A program made the translations under genes and the position numbers. From Gammaproteobacteria bacterium (lineage in GTDB: Bacteria; Pseudomonadota; Gammaproteobacteria; Pseudomonadales; Azotimanducaceae): a DNA stretch of 5,099 nt. Shown here piece by piece: positions 1 to 5,099 of this stretch; position 1 is the stretch's first letter; every line of letters begins with the position of its first letter. The notes under the pieces are model-generated. The model saw nothing but the letters and a program-made list of their open reading frames with translations, was not told the DNA's origin and searched no databases. The stretch lies in NCBI GenBank assembly GCA_018667205.1, contig JABIVN010000507.1, positions 1-5,099 on the forward strand. The letters are read 5' to 3'.

Positions 1-696
1 AAACCGATCCGGATGTTCACCCCAAGGGAAATTCCCAGAATCAATAATGGCACCCCCAAGAGAGTTACCGTGACCACCCATATACTTAGTAAGGGAATGT
101 ACAACAATATCTGCGCCATAGCTGATCGGTTTGATCAGCATTGGCGTGGCCACGGTGTTATCCACAATTAAAGGAACACCATGCTCGTGGGCAACGGTCG
201 CTAAAGCCTCAATATCAATGATATTCCCCGCCGGGTTACCAATAGATTCACAGAACACCGCCCGCGTATTGTGATCGATCAGGCTGCCGATGGCCTCGGC
301 TGAATCATTCTCAGCAAAGCGCACTTCGACCCCCTGGTTTGGTAGCATATGTGCGAACAGCGTGTAGGTTCCGCCGTAAAGCTGCGGCGTTGCAACAATA
401 TTGGTACCCATCGAAGTAATGTTCTGGATCGCATAAGTAATAGCAGCGCTACCGGCACTAACCACCAACGCGCCAACACCCCCCTCCAAGTCGGCAACTC
501 GTTGCTCCAGCACATCGTTAGTCGGGTTCATGATCCGCGTATAGATATTGCCCGGAACGGTCAGGTTAAACAGGTCCGCACCGTGCTGCGCACTGTCAAA
601 TTCGTAGGCCACTGTCTGATAAATCGGGGTAGCCACCGCGTGTGTGGTGGGATCTGTAACGTATCCGGAATGGATCAATTTGGTCTCGTCTCTCAT
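1..696 (-). CDS. metY: O-acetylhomoserine sulfhydrylase (MetY/Met17 type), N-terminal part
   Basis: This is a cytoplasmic PLP enzyme of the Cys/Met metabolism family. MetY makes homocysteine from O-acetylhomoserine and sulfide, the direct sulfhydrylation route to methionine. The frame is open for 232 codons from the ATG at 694-696 to the left edge, about half of the roughly 430 residues usual for MetY. Visible family signatures are the N-terminal TKLIHSGY, ATPIYQTVAY (about residues 22-31), GNIYTRIMNPTNDVLEQR (50-67), SAGSAA (80-85), the cofactor-contacting VDNTVATP (178-185) and HSLTKYMGGHG (200-210), where K204 should form the Schiff base with PLP. The start is fixed by an in-frame TAG 16-18 bases upstream, although the Shine-Dalgarno is poor. 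The GNIYTRIMNPT stretch and the Asn-Thr after VD favour MetY over cystathionine gamma-synthase or MetZ. The gene diverges from the phosphatase gene. I saw no SAM riboswitch upstream. The specific assignment is inferred from remembered family sequences and the C-terminus is unseen. Confidence 0.9.
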   Translation of the reverse strand, partial: MRDETKLIHSGYVTDPTTHAVATPIYQTVAYEFDSAQHGADLFNLTVPGNIYTRIMNPTNDVLEQRVADLEGGVGALVVSAGSAAITYAIQNITSMGTNIVATPQLYGGTYTLFAHMLPNQGVEVRFAENDSAEAIGSLIDHNTRAVFCESIGNPAGNIIDIEALATVAHEHGVPLIVDNTVATPMLIKPISYGADIVVHSLTKYMGGHGNSLGGAIIDSGNFPWGEHPDRF

Positions 697-727
697 AACA
701 GTGCCGCGTCTCTAGAATTTGGAATGC

Positions 728-757
728 AGTATAAACTGACTTCGTTTTCTTTGGCCA
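728..757 (-). promoter_or_regulatory. candidate sigma70 promoter for metY
   Basis: Read on the minus strand, a TATACT -10 box (728-733) lies 18 bases downstream of TGGCCA (752-757), a 4-of-6 match to the -35 consensus. It would start transcription roughly 25 bases upstream of the metY ATG and give a short leader. The -10 is good, the -35 is weak and the spacer is one base longer than optimal. A leader this short leaves no room for a SAM riboswitch. This is a pattern match only. Confidence 0.3.
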
Positions 758-803
758 CTGGTGAACGGCGCACTTGCAGCACGGCGCGTTGATGCACGGA
801 ACA

Positions 804-821
804 GCGTTTCTTTCCAAACGC
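804..821. repeat. short hairpin in the divergent intergenic region
   Basis: GCGTTT (804-809) and AAACGC (816-821) form a perfect 6-bp stem around the 6-base loop CTTTCC. Neither strand has a T-run after it, so it is not a convincing intrinsic terminator. It lies between the candidate metY promoter and the small minus-strand ORF at 831-905. The function is unknown and it may be chance. Confidence 0.3.
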
Positions 822-830
822 CAGAAACAC

Positions 831-905
831 TTATTTGGCTAAGTTAGCCGGCATATAAGTCACCAGCGTGTGGCGTTTTTCGGCGCGAATGGTATCGTGA
901 GCCAT
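831..905 (-). CDS. doubtful small ORF, 24 residues, upstream of metY
   Basis: An ATG at 903-905 (minus) opens 24 codons ending in TAA at 831-833. The peptide begins MAHDTIRAEKRH and ends TYMPANLAK. Its codons look like those of the neighbouring genes and it is charged and basic, with no membrane segment. Against it, there is no properly spaced Shine-Dalgarno: the AGG directly touches the ATG. The frame also stays open upstream, to an alternative ATG at 927-929 inside the start of the phosphatase gene. It could be a small protein, a gene remnant or chance. I do not recognise it. Confidence 0.15.
   Translation of the reverse strand: MAHDTIRAEKRHTLVTYMPANLAK
837..849. promoter_or_regulatory. 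13-bp perfect palindrome, possible operator
   Basis: GGCTAA-G-TTAGCC is a perfect 6-1-6 inverted repeat in the spacer between metY and the divergently transcribed phosphatase gene. It sits just upstream of a -10-like TATAAG (854-859, plus strand), though no good -35 accompanies that box. Position and symmetry suit a dimeric repressor site. It does not match the MetJ box (AGACGTCT) or the MetR pattern (TGAAN5TTCA). It also overlaps the doubtful ORF at 831-905. Chance occurrence is possible. Confidence 0.2.
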
Positions 906-927
906 CCTATTGCAGGCACCAAACACC

Positions 928-1680
928 ATGTTGATCAATCTTTCGGACCGCCATCATGCCTTCGCGGGCAGCTTTAACTTTCGGGACATTGGTGGCTATC
1001 CGTCAACCATTGGTAAAACAGTTCGCTGGGGCCGGTATTATCGCGCCGGTCGACAGGACCGGATGACTGAAGCCGATCTCGTCGCGCTAAGGACACTCAA
1101 CATTCGCACCCAAATCGACCTGCGTAAACCTGAAGAAATTCTCGACCAGGGAAAAGGGCCGCTTTTAGAAATGGGCGCTGCACACCACAACATTCCAGTG
1201 ATACCGGACGGCGGCACCGACACGCTAAGTCGCCTTGTTGGCGACACTGGCATCTCCGGAAAAAGATATCTTGGCTATCTCGAATTTGGCCCTGACGCCT
1301 GGATCAAATTGTTTGAGCTCTTTGCAGATGCATCAACCGGCCCCCTGGTACTTCACTGTACTGCTGGTAAAGACCGAACCGGCGTATCAACGGCATTCCT
1401 GCTGTCCGTACTCGGCGTCGAACGGAAATGGATCGAGGCGGACTACCAACTCACTAATCGCGATGTTGAAAGACAAGTTAACTTCATAGAGCAGCATATT
1501 GGTTTACCGGAAGGCATGAGCCGCGACGACATGATGAATGCCGCGGGAGTCCCCTTAGATGCTATCGGTGATTTTCTGGACGGCGTCGAAGAACGTTGGG
1601 GCGGCCCTGTTGAGTATCTTCGGAGTATCGGGATCAATGACGAGGCCTTCGACAGCATCAGGGCAAACTATTTGGAATAA
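928..1680 (+). CDS. tyrosine/serine protein phosphatase, Y_phosphatase3 family
   Basis: This is a cysteine-dependent phosphatase of the dual-specificity-like family typified by Listeria LipA. Such enzymes hydrolyse phosphotyrosine, and in some members phosphoserine or phosphoinositides, through a phosphocysteine intermediate. From the ATG at 928 the protein has 250 residues, normal for the family. The N-terminal signature FNFRDIGGY (about residues 16-24) is followed by RWGRYYRAG and DLRKPEE. The P-loop HCTAGKDRTG has its nucleophile at Cys144 and the phosphate-binding Arg at 150. The lysine and aspartate in the loop are the mark of this family. There is no signal peptide or membrane segment, so the protein is probably cytoplasmic. 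The start is uncertain: a TTG at 910 in the same frame adds six residues, neither start has a strong Shine-Dalgarno, and an in-frame TGA at 898 limits extension. The gene stands alone, divergent from metY and 253 bases before the methyltransferase. Its physiological substrate is unknown. Confidence 0.88.
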   Translation: MLINLSDRHHAFAGSFNFRDIGGYPSTIGKTVRWGRYYRAGRQDRMTEADLVALRTLNIRTQIDLRKPEEILDQGKGPLLEMGAAHHNIPVIPDGGTDTLSRLVGDTGISGKRYLGYLEFGPDAWIKLFELFADASTGPLVLHCTAGKDRTGVSTAFLLSVLGVERKWIEADYQLTNRDVERQVNFIEQHIGLPEGMSRDDMMNAAGVPLDAIGDFLDGVEERWGGPVEYLRSIGINDEAFDSIRANYLE

Positions 1681-1787
1681 CTCTTTAGGATGCACCTCGG
1701 CGCAAAGCTCGTCATGGCGCAGCCCGGCAACGGAGGAAAGTTCATCCTTATAAAGCCGTTTGGCGGCGCCTAAGCTCAGCCCGTTGA

Positions 1788-1852
1788 TCACTTGGATCTT
1801 TACCGGTGCTATCGCTATGGGGTGCTATCGCTAAGGGCTACTGTCCAAGTGA
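1788..1852. repeat. 65-bp foldback element with 9-bp terminal inverted repeats
   Basis: TCACTTGGA (1788-1796) is repeated exactly in inverted orientation as TCCAAGTGA (1844-1852). A 47-base interior contains a 16-bp tandem duplication. One mismatch outward, the pairing resumes for a G-C pair. The flanks hold a near-direct repeat, GCCCGTTG (1779-1786) and GCCTCGTTG (1853-1861), which differ by one inserted base. The structure lies between the phosphatase stop and the methyltransferase start. It could be a transcript-end or attenuation structure, a protein-binding array or a tiny transposition-derived element. There is no T-run to make it an intrinsic terminator. Confidence 0.45.
1805..1836. 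repeat. two-copy 16-bp tandem repeat
   Basis: The units 1805-1820 and 1821-1836 read GGTGCTATCGCTATGG and GGTGCTATCGCTAAGG, identical at 15 of 16 positions and directly adjacent. They sit inside the loop of the foldback element and about 100 bases upstream of the methyltransferase start. Origin by replication slippage or tandem binding sites would both fit. Confidence 0.75.
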
Positions 1853-1895
1853 GCCTCGTTGCGGCGACGAAAGTCGGTGTGCTGAATTCTCCTCA

Positions 1896-1901
1896 TATAG
1901 T
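1896..1901 (+). promoter_or_regulatory. candidate -10 box for the methyltransferase gene
   Basis: TATAGT matches the sigma70 -10 consensus at five of six positions and lies 32 bases upstream of the methyltransferase ATG, a plausible leader length. No recognisable -35 occurs 16-18 bases further upstream, so an activator would be needed if this box is used. A small CGAC-GAAA-GTCG hairpin (1865-1876) lies where the -35 would be expected. Confidence 0.2.
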
Positions 1902-1933
1902 AAAGTCATTCTACCTTTCTGAAGAAGACTACT

Positions 1934-3010
1934 ATGGCTGACCGCAATCCAGAAGCACTGCAAGCCTTCGCGGGCAAAGTATCAAACAGCGTCACAGGAG
2001 GACTGAACTGTGCGCTGACCATGATTGGCGATCAGCTGGGCCTGTATCGGTCGTTAGCAGAAAAAGGCCCTATGCGAAGTGGGGGGCTGGCCGAGGAGAC
2101 TCACCTTTCAGAGCGTTGGGTCCGGGAATGGTTATACCAACAAGCCTGCATTGGCCAGATAGAATATGTCGAGGCAGAAGATAGCTTCTACCTTAGCGAG
2201 GAAGGCAAAGCCGTCCTTGCGCAAGAAGATCACCCCGCATACATGGGCGGTATGATTCAATCTGTCGTTGCCATGTTCGATACGGTGGAACACCTACCTG
2301 AGTGTTTTCGTTCCGGCCTGGGCCAAAGTTTTGATGCCAAGGGAGAAGGTTGCGCCTGCGGTATCGAAAGAATGAGCCGAAAGTTTCAGACAGACTACCT
2401 GGTTCCAGCACTGCTGCCCCGCCTTGACGGCATCACTGAACGTCTCACTGCGGGCGCGAGTGTTGCCGACGTCGGCTGCGGCGGAGCAACCTCCACCATT
2501 GCCATGGCTAAAGCCTTCCCGGCAAGCAAGTTCGTCGGCTACGACATTTCATTGCACGCCCTTGCAAGAGCCCAGGCTAACATTACCGCAGCTGGTGTCA
2601 CTAACATCAAACTGCACAACCCCGACTTTGATCCTCTTCCCGAGGACGGCTCCATAGATTTCATTACGACCTTTGATGTCGTACACGATTCTACGCATCC
2701 GGCTCAACTCATTGCCGCAATCAAGGATTCACTTAAACCCGACGGCGCTTGGCTCTGCGCTGATGTCAAGGGACTACCCACGTTCGCAGAAAACCGACGA
2801 GATAACCCGATGGCGACGTTGGCTTATTCGTTTTCCGTTCTGGTCTGCATGTCTGCGGGGCTTTCAACACCTGACGGGGCTGGACTCGGTACGTTAGGGT
2901 TTCATGAAGAAAAAGCCCGCGAAATGACCGCGGCGGCAGGCCTGTCGAGTTTTAATGTCATCCCGTTTGACGGAGATGTCTTCAACGCTTTTTATGACAT
3001 CAGACATTAA
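1934..3010 (+). CDS. class I SAM-dependent methyltransferase with N-terminal winged helix
   Basis: The predicted protein has 358 residues and is soluble. Residues about 25-100 form a winged-helix/dimerisation domain like that of Rv2258c and plant-type O-methyltransferases: a helix through DQLGLYRSLAEKG, then LSERWVREWLYQQACIGQIE, then the wing FYLSEEGKAVL. The Rossmann methyltransferase domain follows. Motif I is VADVGCGGATS (177-187), the acidic SAM-ribose contact is D204 in GYDIS, motif IV is FDVVHD (247-252), and LKPDGAWL (267-274) is the strand after it. It transfers a methyl group from SAM to an unidentified small molecule. Annotation pipelines sometimes call such proteins transcriptional regulators because of the winged helix, but the intact SAM site argues for an enzyme. 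The ATG has a GAAG-type Shine-Dalgarno (1921-1927). The gene points toward the small ORF and the FMN monooxygenase and may share their transcript. The stretch GCACG (139-143) has two close cysteines of unknown significance. Confidence 0.87.
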   Translation: MADRNPEALQAFAGKVSNSVTGGLNCALTMIGDQLGLYRSLAEKGPMRSGGLAEETHLSERWVREWLYQQACIGQIEYVEAEDSFYLSEEGKAVLAQEDHPAYMGGMIQSVVAMFDTVEHLPECFRSGLGQSFDAKGEGCACGIERMSRKFQTDYLVPALLPRLDGITERLTAGASVADVGCGGATSTIAMAKAFPASKFVGYDISLHALARAQANITAAGVTNIKLHNPDFDPLPEDGSIDFITTFDVVHDSTHPAQLIAAIKDSLKPDGAWLCADVKGLPTFAENRRDNPMATLAYSFSVLVCMSAGLSTPDGAGLGTLGFHEEKAREMTAAAGLSSFNVIPFDGDVFNAFYDIRH

Positions 3011-3043
3011 GTCAACCCGGCCCTCAGGGCTATAGGAGAAACC

Positions 3044-3121
3044 TTGAAGCAGTCTTTGACAGCACTTTTTGCAGAGCGCCCCAAAAATGTTTTTATCCTT
3101 CGTAAAACACAAGGGACCTAA
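3044..3121 (+). CDS. candidate small ORF coupled to the downstream monooxygenase
   Basis: A TTG at 3044 follows a strong Shine-Dalgarno, AGGAG at 3034-3038 with a 5-base spacer. It opens 25 codons ending in a TAA (3119-3121) that directly abuts the ATG of the monooxygenase gene. The peptide begins MKQSLTALFAERP and ends FILRKTQGT, basic and without a membrane segment. Zero spacing suggests translational coupling. The monooxygenase Shine-Dalgarno AAGGGA (3111-3116) could pair with CCTT at 3097-3100, which a ribosome crossing the ORF would open. A short inverted repeat, GCCCTCAGGGC (3020-3030), sits between the methyltransferase stop and this Shine-Dalgarno. It could be a regulatory leader peptide, a true microprotein or only untranslated leader. 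I do not recognise the peptide. Confidence 0.35.
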   Translation: MKQSLTALFAERPKNVFILRKTQGT

Positions 3122-4240
3122 ATGCCTGAGCAAAGCACGAGCACCAATCCAGTCCTAAACAGCCCCAACAAATTGAAGCTGGGCGTGTTTGGTGTCAATG
3201 TTTCCGGTGGCTGCTCGATGACATCAGTTCCCTCGACGATTAAAGCGGAATGGGATGAGTCCGTTAATATTGCCCAGGCCGCTGACCGTGCAGGCATAGA
3301 AGCCATGATCCCTGTTGCCAGGTGGCGCGGCATGGGTGGTGAAATAAACTTTAACCATCGCAATTTTGACCCTTTTACGTGGGCTGCAGGGTTAGCTGCT
3401 GTCACCGAACGCATCGGCATTTTTTCCACCTTTCACATACCTACAGTCCACCCTGTACGCGCGGCTAAAGAAGTCGCCACCATTGATCATATCTCTGGCG
3501 GCAGGTTTTGCCTGAACGTTGTCGCCGGTTGGAATGAGAAAGAAATTGCCATGTTTGGTACACCGCAACTCGAACATGACGAACGATACGATGTGGCTGA
3601 AGACTGGATAACACTCTGTAAGGAATTGTGGACAAGGGAAGGTGAATTTGATTATGACGGGCCTTATTTTAAGTCGCCAGGAGCCTACTCAGAACCCAAA
3701 CCAGTACAACGTCCCGGTCCTGTCCTCATGAGCGCGGGTAACAGCTCTCGTGGACAGCATTTCGCGGCCAAACATGCGGACCTGAACTTTGTTGTCGCAC
3801 AGACGATAGAATCCGCTGGCGAGATCGCGGCTGAGGTCAAGCGTATTGCCCGTGAAGATTACCACCGTGACATACAGGTGTTCGGCCAGGCCTATATTGT
3901 TTGTCGTGAAACCGAAACAGAAGCCCGCGCTTTTCATCATCATTACGTTAATGAAAAAGGAGACTGGGAAGGCGTTCGCAATCTGCTTGATGTGCTGATC
4001 CCAAATTCAGAAAGCGCGCTTGGGGATGGCTGGGAAGCAATGGCCGCCAACCTGATTGCCGGCTATGGCGCTCTGCCTTTAATCGGAACCGCGGACCAGG
4101 TCGTCGAAGGCATGCAGGCTTTCTCAGATGCAGGTATTGATGGCATTACACTCAGTTGGGTTGATTACGCCAGTGGACTTGCACACTTTGAAAAAGAGTT
4201 GCTGCCACGAATGATCGAGGCCGGCCTAAGAGAGCGGTGA
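3122..4240 (+). CDS. luciferase-like FMN monooxygenase, RutA/SfnG-like
   Basis: This is a 372-residue bacterial-luciferase-family (group C) flavin monooxygenase, expected to use reduced FMN and oxygen. It starts at an ATG with an AAGGGA Shine-Dalgarno five bases upstream. After about 17 extra N-terminal residues come the first barrel strand KLGVFGVNVSGG (19-30), ARWRGMGGE (66-74), similar in pattern to the RutA stretch KLRGFGGK, and the barrel core ATIDHISGGRFCLNVVAGW (119-137). LEHDERYDVAEDWI (150-163) and the late strand GIDGITLSWVDYASG follow. N132 aligns with the RutA asparagine that lines the oxygen/flavin pocket, as I recall it. Relatives include RutA (uracil ring cleavage), SfnG (dimethylsulfone) and DmoA-type enzymes, so the substrate is open. 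A partner flavin reductase is not in the window. The gene probably belongs with the methyltransferase and the small ORF, and it ends three bases from the convergent gene. Confidence 0.85.
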   Translation: MPEQSTSTNPVLNSPNKLKLGVFGVNVSGGCSMTSVPSTIKAEWDESVNIAQAADRAGIEAMIPVARWRGMGGEINFNHRNFDPFTWAAGLAAVTERIGIFSTFHIPTVHPVRAAKEVATIDHISGGRFCLNVVAGWNEKEIAMFGTPQLEHDERYDVAEDWITLCKELWTREGEFDYDGPYFKSPGAYSEPKPVQRPGPVLMSAGNSSRGQHFAAKHADLNFVVAQTIESAGEIAAEVKRIAREDYHRDIQVFGQAYIVCRETETEARAFHHHYVNEKGDWEGVRNLLDVLIPNSESALGDGWEAMAANLIAGYGALPLIGTADQVVEGMQAFSDAGIDGITLSWVDYASGLAHFEKELLPRMIEAGLRER

Positions 4241-4243
4241 CAT

Positions 4244-5083
4244 TCATCCCACCCTCTGCGCGATGCCTGCGAGTTTCTGCAGGATCTCAGGTGTATGTGG
4301 CGGCGGCAGATAGAACAGCATCAGGTCTAGACCACCTTCTTTAAATTTGAAGCAGTTTTCTTCCAGTTCGTCCAGACTCTGAGGCGTAGCGGCCTGATGA
4401 ACCGATGTCATGATTTCCCCTGGGTCGCGATCAATCTCTCGACAGATTCCATCAAGCACAGCCCTCTTAGCGACCCACCCCTCAAAATCAAACGCGGCAT
4501 AGTTCCAGTGTTGTGCCCACCGGGCAACGTTCGGCAGAGTTCGCTTCTCCCCATTCCCGCCGATACAAATTGGCGGATGTGGCTTCTGCACCGGCGGCGG
4601 GTTGTTGCGCGCGTCAGTAAGGTTAAAGTATTTACCGGAAAAATTAGTCACTTCATTGGTCAGCATCGAATGAAGAACCTCACAGCCTTCATCAAACCGA
4701 TCAAATCGCTCGGTGAGAGTTCCGAGCTTGATGCCATAGGCATCACACTCCTCTTCGTTCCACCCAGCCCCGATACCAAGCTCAAGGCGACCGTCACTAA
4801 TAATGTCAACGCTGGAAATCATATTTGCCAGTAGCGCCGGATGACGATACACCATACCCGTCACCATGCACCCAAGGCGAATTCGCGACGTCGCCTGAGC
4901 AAGTGCCGTTAGCGTCGTCCATGCCTCCAGGCAGGGACCGCTCGTGTCAGGAACATTGATAGGATAAAAATGATCAAAGTTCCACGCAGAATGGAACACG
5001 TCCATTTTGTCAGCCTCTTGCCACACGGCAAGCATGTCTTTCCAGGTCGTCAGTTGCGTTGAGGTTTTGATCGCGTATTGCAT
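4244..5083 (-). CDS. luciferase-like oxidoreductase, 'F420-dependent' TIGR03560 type
   Basis: The predicted 279-residue protein is a single TIM-barrel luciferase-like domain. Family marks are NFDHFYP (35-41), CLEAWTTLTALAQATSRIRLG (51-71), VTGMVYRHPALLANM (74-88), SVDIISDGRLELGIGAGWNEEE (91-112), AYGIKLGTLTERF (115-127) and NPPPVQKPHPPICIGG (161-176). These match the subfamily annotated as F420-dependent (TIGR03560). Cofactor use, F420 or FMN, is assigned by similarity and is not proven for most members. The chosen ATG (5081-5083) gives the expected N-terminus MQYAIKTSTQ. The frame stays open to the right edge, so a start outside the window cannot be excluded, and no clear Shine-Dalgarno is visible. 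The gene converges on the RutA/SfnG-like gene with three bases between stops, which leaves no room for separate terminators. The two proteins share only the family fold and are not a recent duplication. Confidence 0.85.
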   Translation of the reverse strand: MQYAIKTSTQLTTWKDMLAVWQEADKMDVFHSAWNFDHFYPINVPDTSGPCLEAWTTLTALAQATSRIRLGCMVTGMVYRHPALLANMISSVDIISDGRLELGIGAGWNEEECDAYGIKLGTLTERFDRFDEGCEVLHSMLTNEVTNFSGKYFNLTDARNNPPPVQKPHPPICIGGNGEKRTLPNVARWAQHWNYAAFDFEGWVAKRAVLDGICREIDRDPGEIMTSVHQAATPQSLDELEENCFKFKEGGLDLMLFYLPPPHTPEILQKLAGIAQRVG

Positions 5084-5099
5084 CGGCTCAGAACCATTC

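Noticed and set aside
697..780. SAM or SAH riboswitch in the metY leader.
   Set aside because: The segment does not resemble SAM-I, SAM-II or SAH consensus elements that I can recall, and the likely leader is only about 25 bases.
349..792. Plus-strand 147-codon ORF opposite metY.
   Set aside because: It is antisense to clear MetY motifs, has no family resemblance and is a typical frame shadow.
1555..1791. Minus-strand ORF of 78 codons from a GTG, covering the gap after the phosphatase gene and antisense to its 3' end.
   Set aside because: Its first 38 codons look coding-like, but more than half lies antisense to a well-supported gene, its GTG falls inside the foldback arm, and I recognise no family. 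Probably a shadow, or at most a relic.
3020..3030. GCCCTCAGGGC as a terminator after the methyltransferase gene.
   Set aside because: The stem is only about four base pairs and no T-run follows. A Shine-Dalgarno comes next instead.
3056..3088. Perfect TTGACA (3056-3061) as the -35 of a promoter for the monooxygenase.
   Set aside because: No acceptable -10 lies 16-18 bases downstream; the nearest AT-rich hexamer is 21 bases away. The motif also falls inside the candidate small ORF.
4397..4834. Plus-strand 145-codon ORF opposite the right-hand oxidoreductase.
   Set aside because: It lies wholly within a strongly supported minus-strand gene and has no recognisable domain.

Overview
The window looks like ordinary chromosomal DNA from a proteobacterium, most likely a gammaproteobacterium of marine or environmental type. 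I infer this from the moderate base composition, the protein repertoire (an O-acetylhomoserine sulfhydrylase, a DSP-type phosphatase and two luciferase-like oxidoreductases) and the Shine-Dalgarno-like spacing. The lineage is a guess and no rRNA or marker gene supports it. I see no tRNA, rRNA, CRISPR array, insertion sequence or phage gene.

Layout. Bases 1-696 (minus) hold the N-terminal 232 codons of a MetY-type O-acetylhomoserine sulfhydrylase, which runs off the left edge. Bases 697-927 are a divergent intergenic region with a candidate metY promoter, a short hairpin, a perfect 13-bp palindrome and a doubtful 24-residue minus-strand ORF. Bases 928-1680 (plus) encode a Tyr/Ser phosphatase of the HCxxGKDRTG family. 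Bases 1681-1933 are intergenic and contain a 65-bp foldback element: 9-bp inverted repeats enclosing a 16-bp tandem duplication. Bases 1934-3010 (plus) encode a class I SAM-dependent methyltransferase with an N-terminal winged-helix domain (Rv2258c-like architecture). It is followed by a candidate 25-residue ORF (3044-3121) with a strong Shine-Dalgarno. That ORF abuts a RutA/SfnG-like FMN monooxygenase (3122-4240, plus). A second, distantly related luciferase-like oxidoreductase of the 'F420-dependent' TIGR03560 type lies tail-to-tail on the minus strand (4244-5083). Only 3 bases separate the two stop codons.

How the genes may work together. The methyltransferase, the small ORF and the first monooxygenase share a strand and could form one transcript, which would make them a small-molecule methylation plus flavin-dependent oxygenation unit. 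MetY assimilates sulfide into homocysteine, and some relatives of the first monooxygenase attack organosulfur compounds. A sulfur-related theme is therefore conceivable, but nothing in the sequence proves it. The substrates of the methyltransferase and of both oxidoreductases cannot be read from the sequence. I did not find a clearly new system. The points most worth a second look are the foldback element, the coupled small ORF and the mixed luciferase-like pair.
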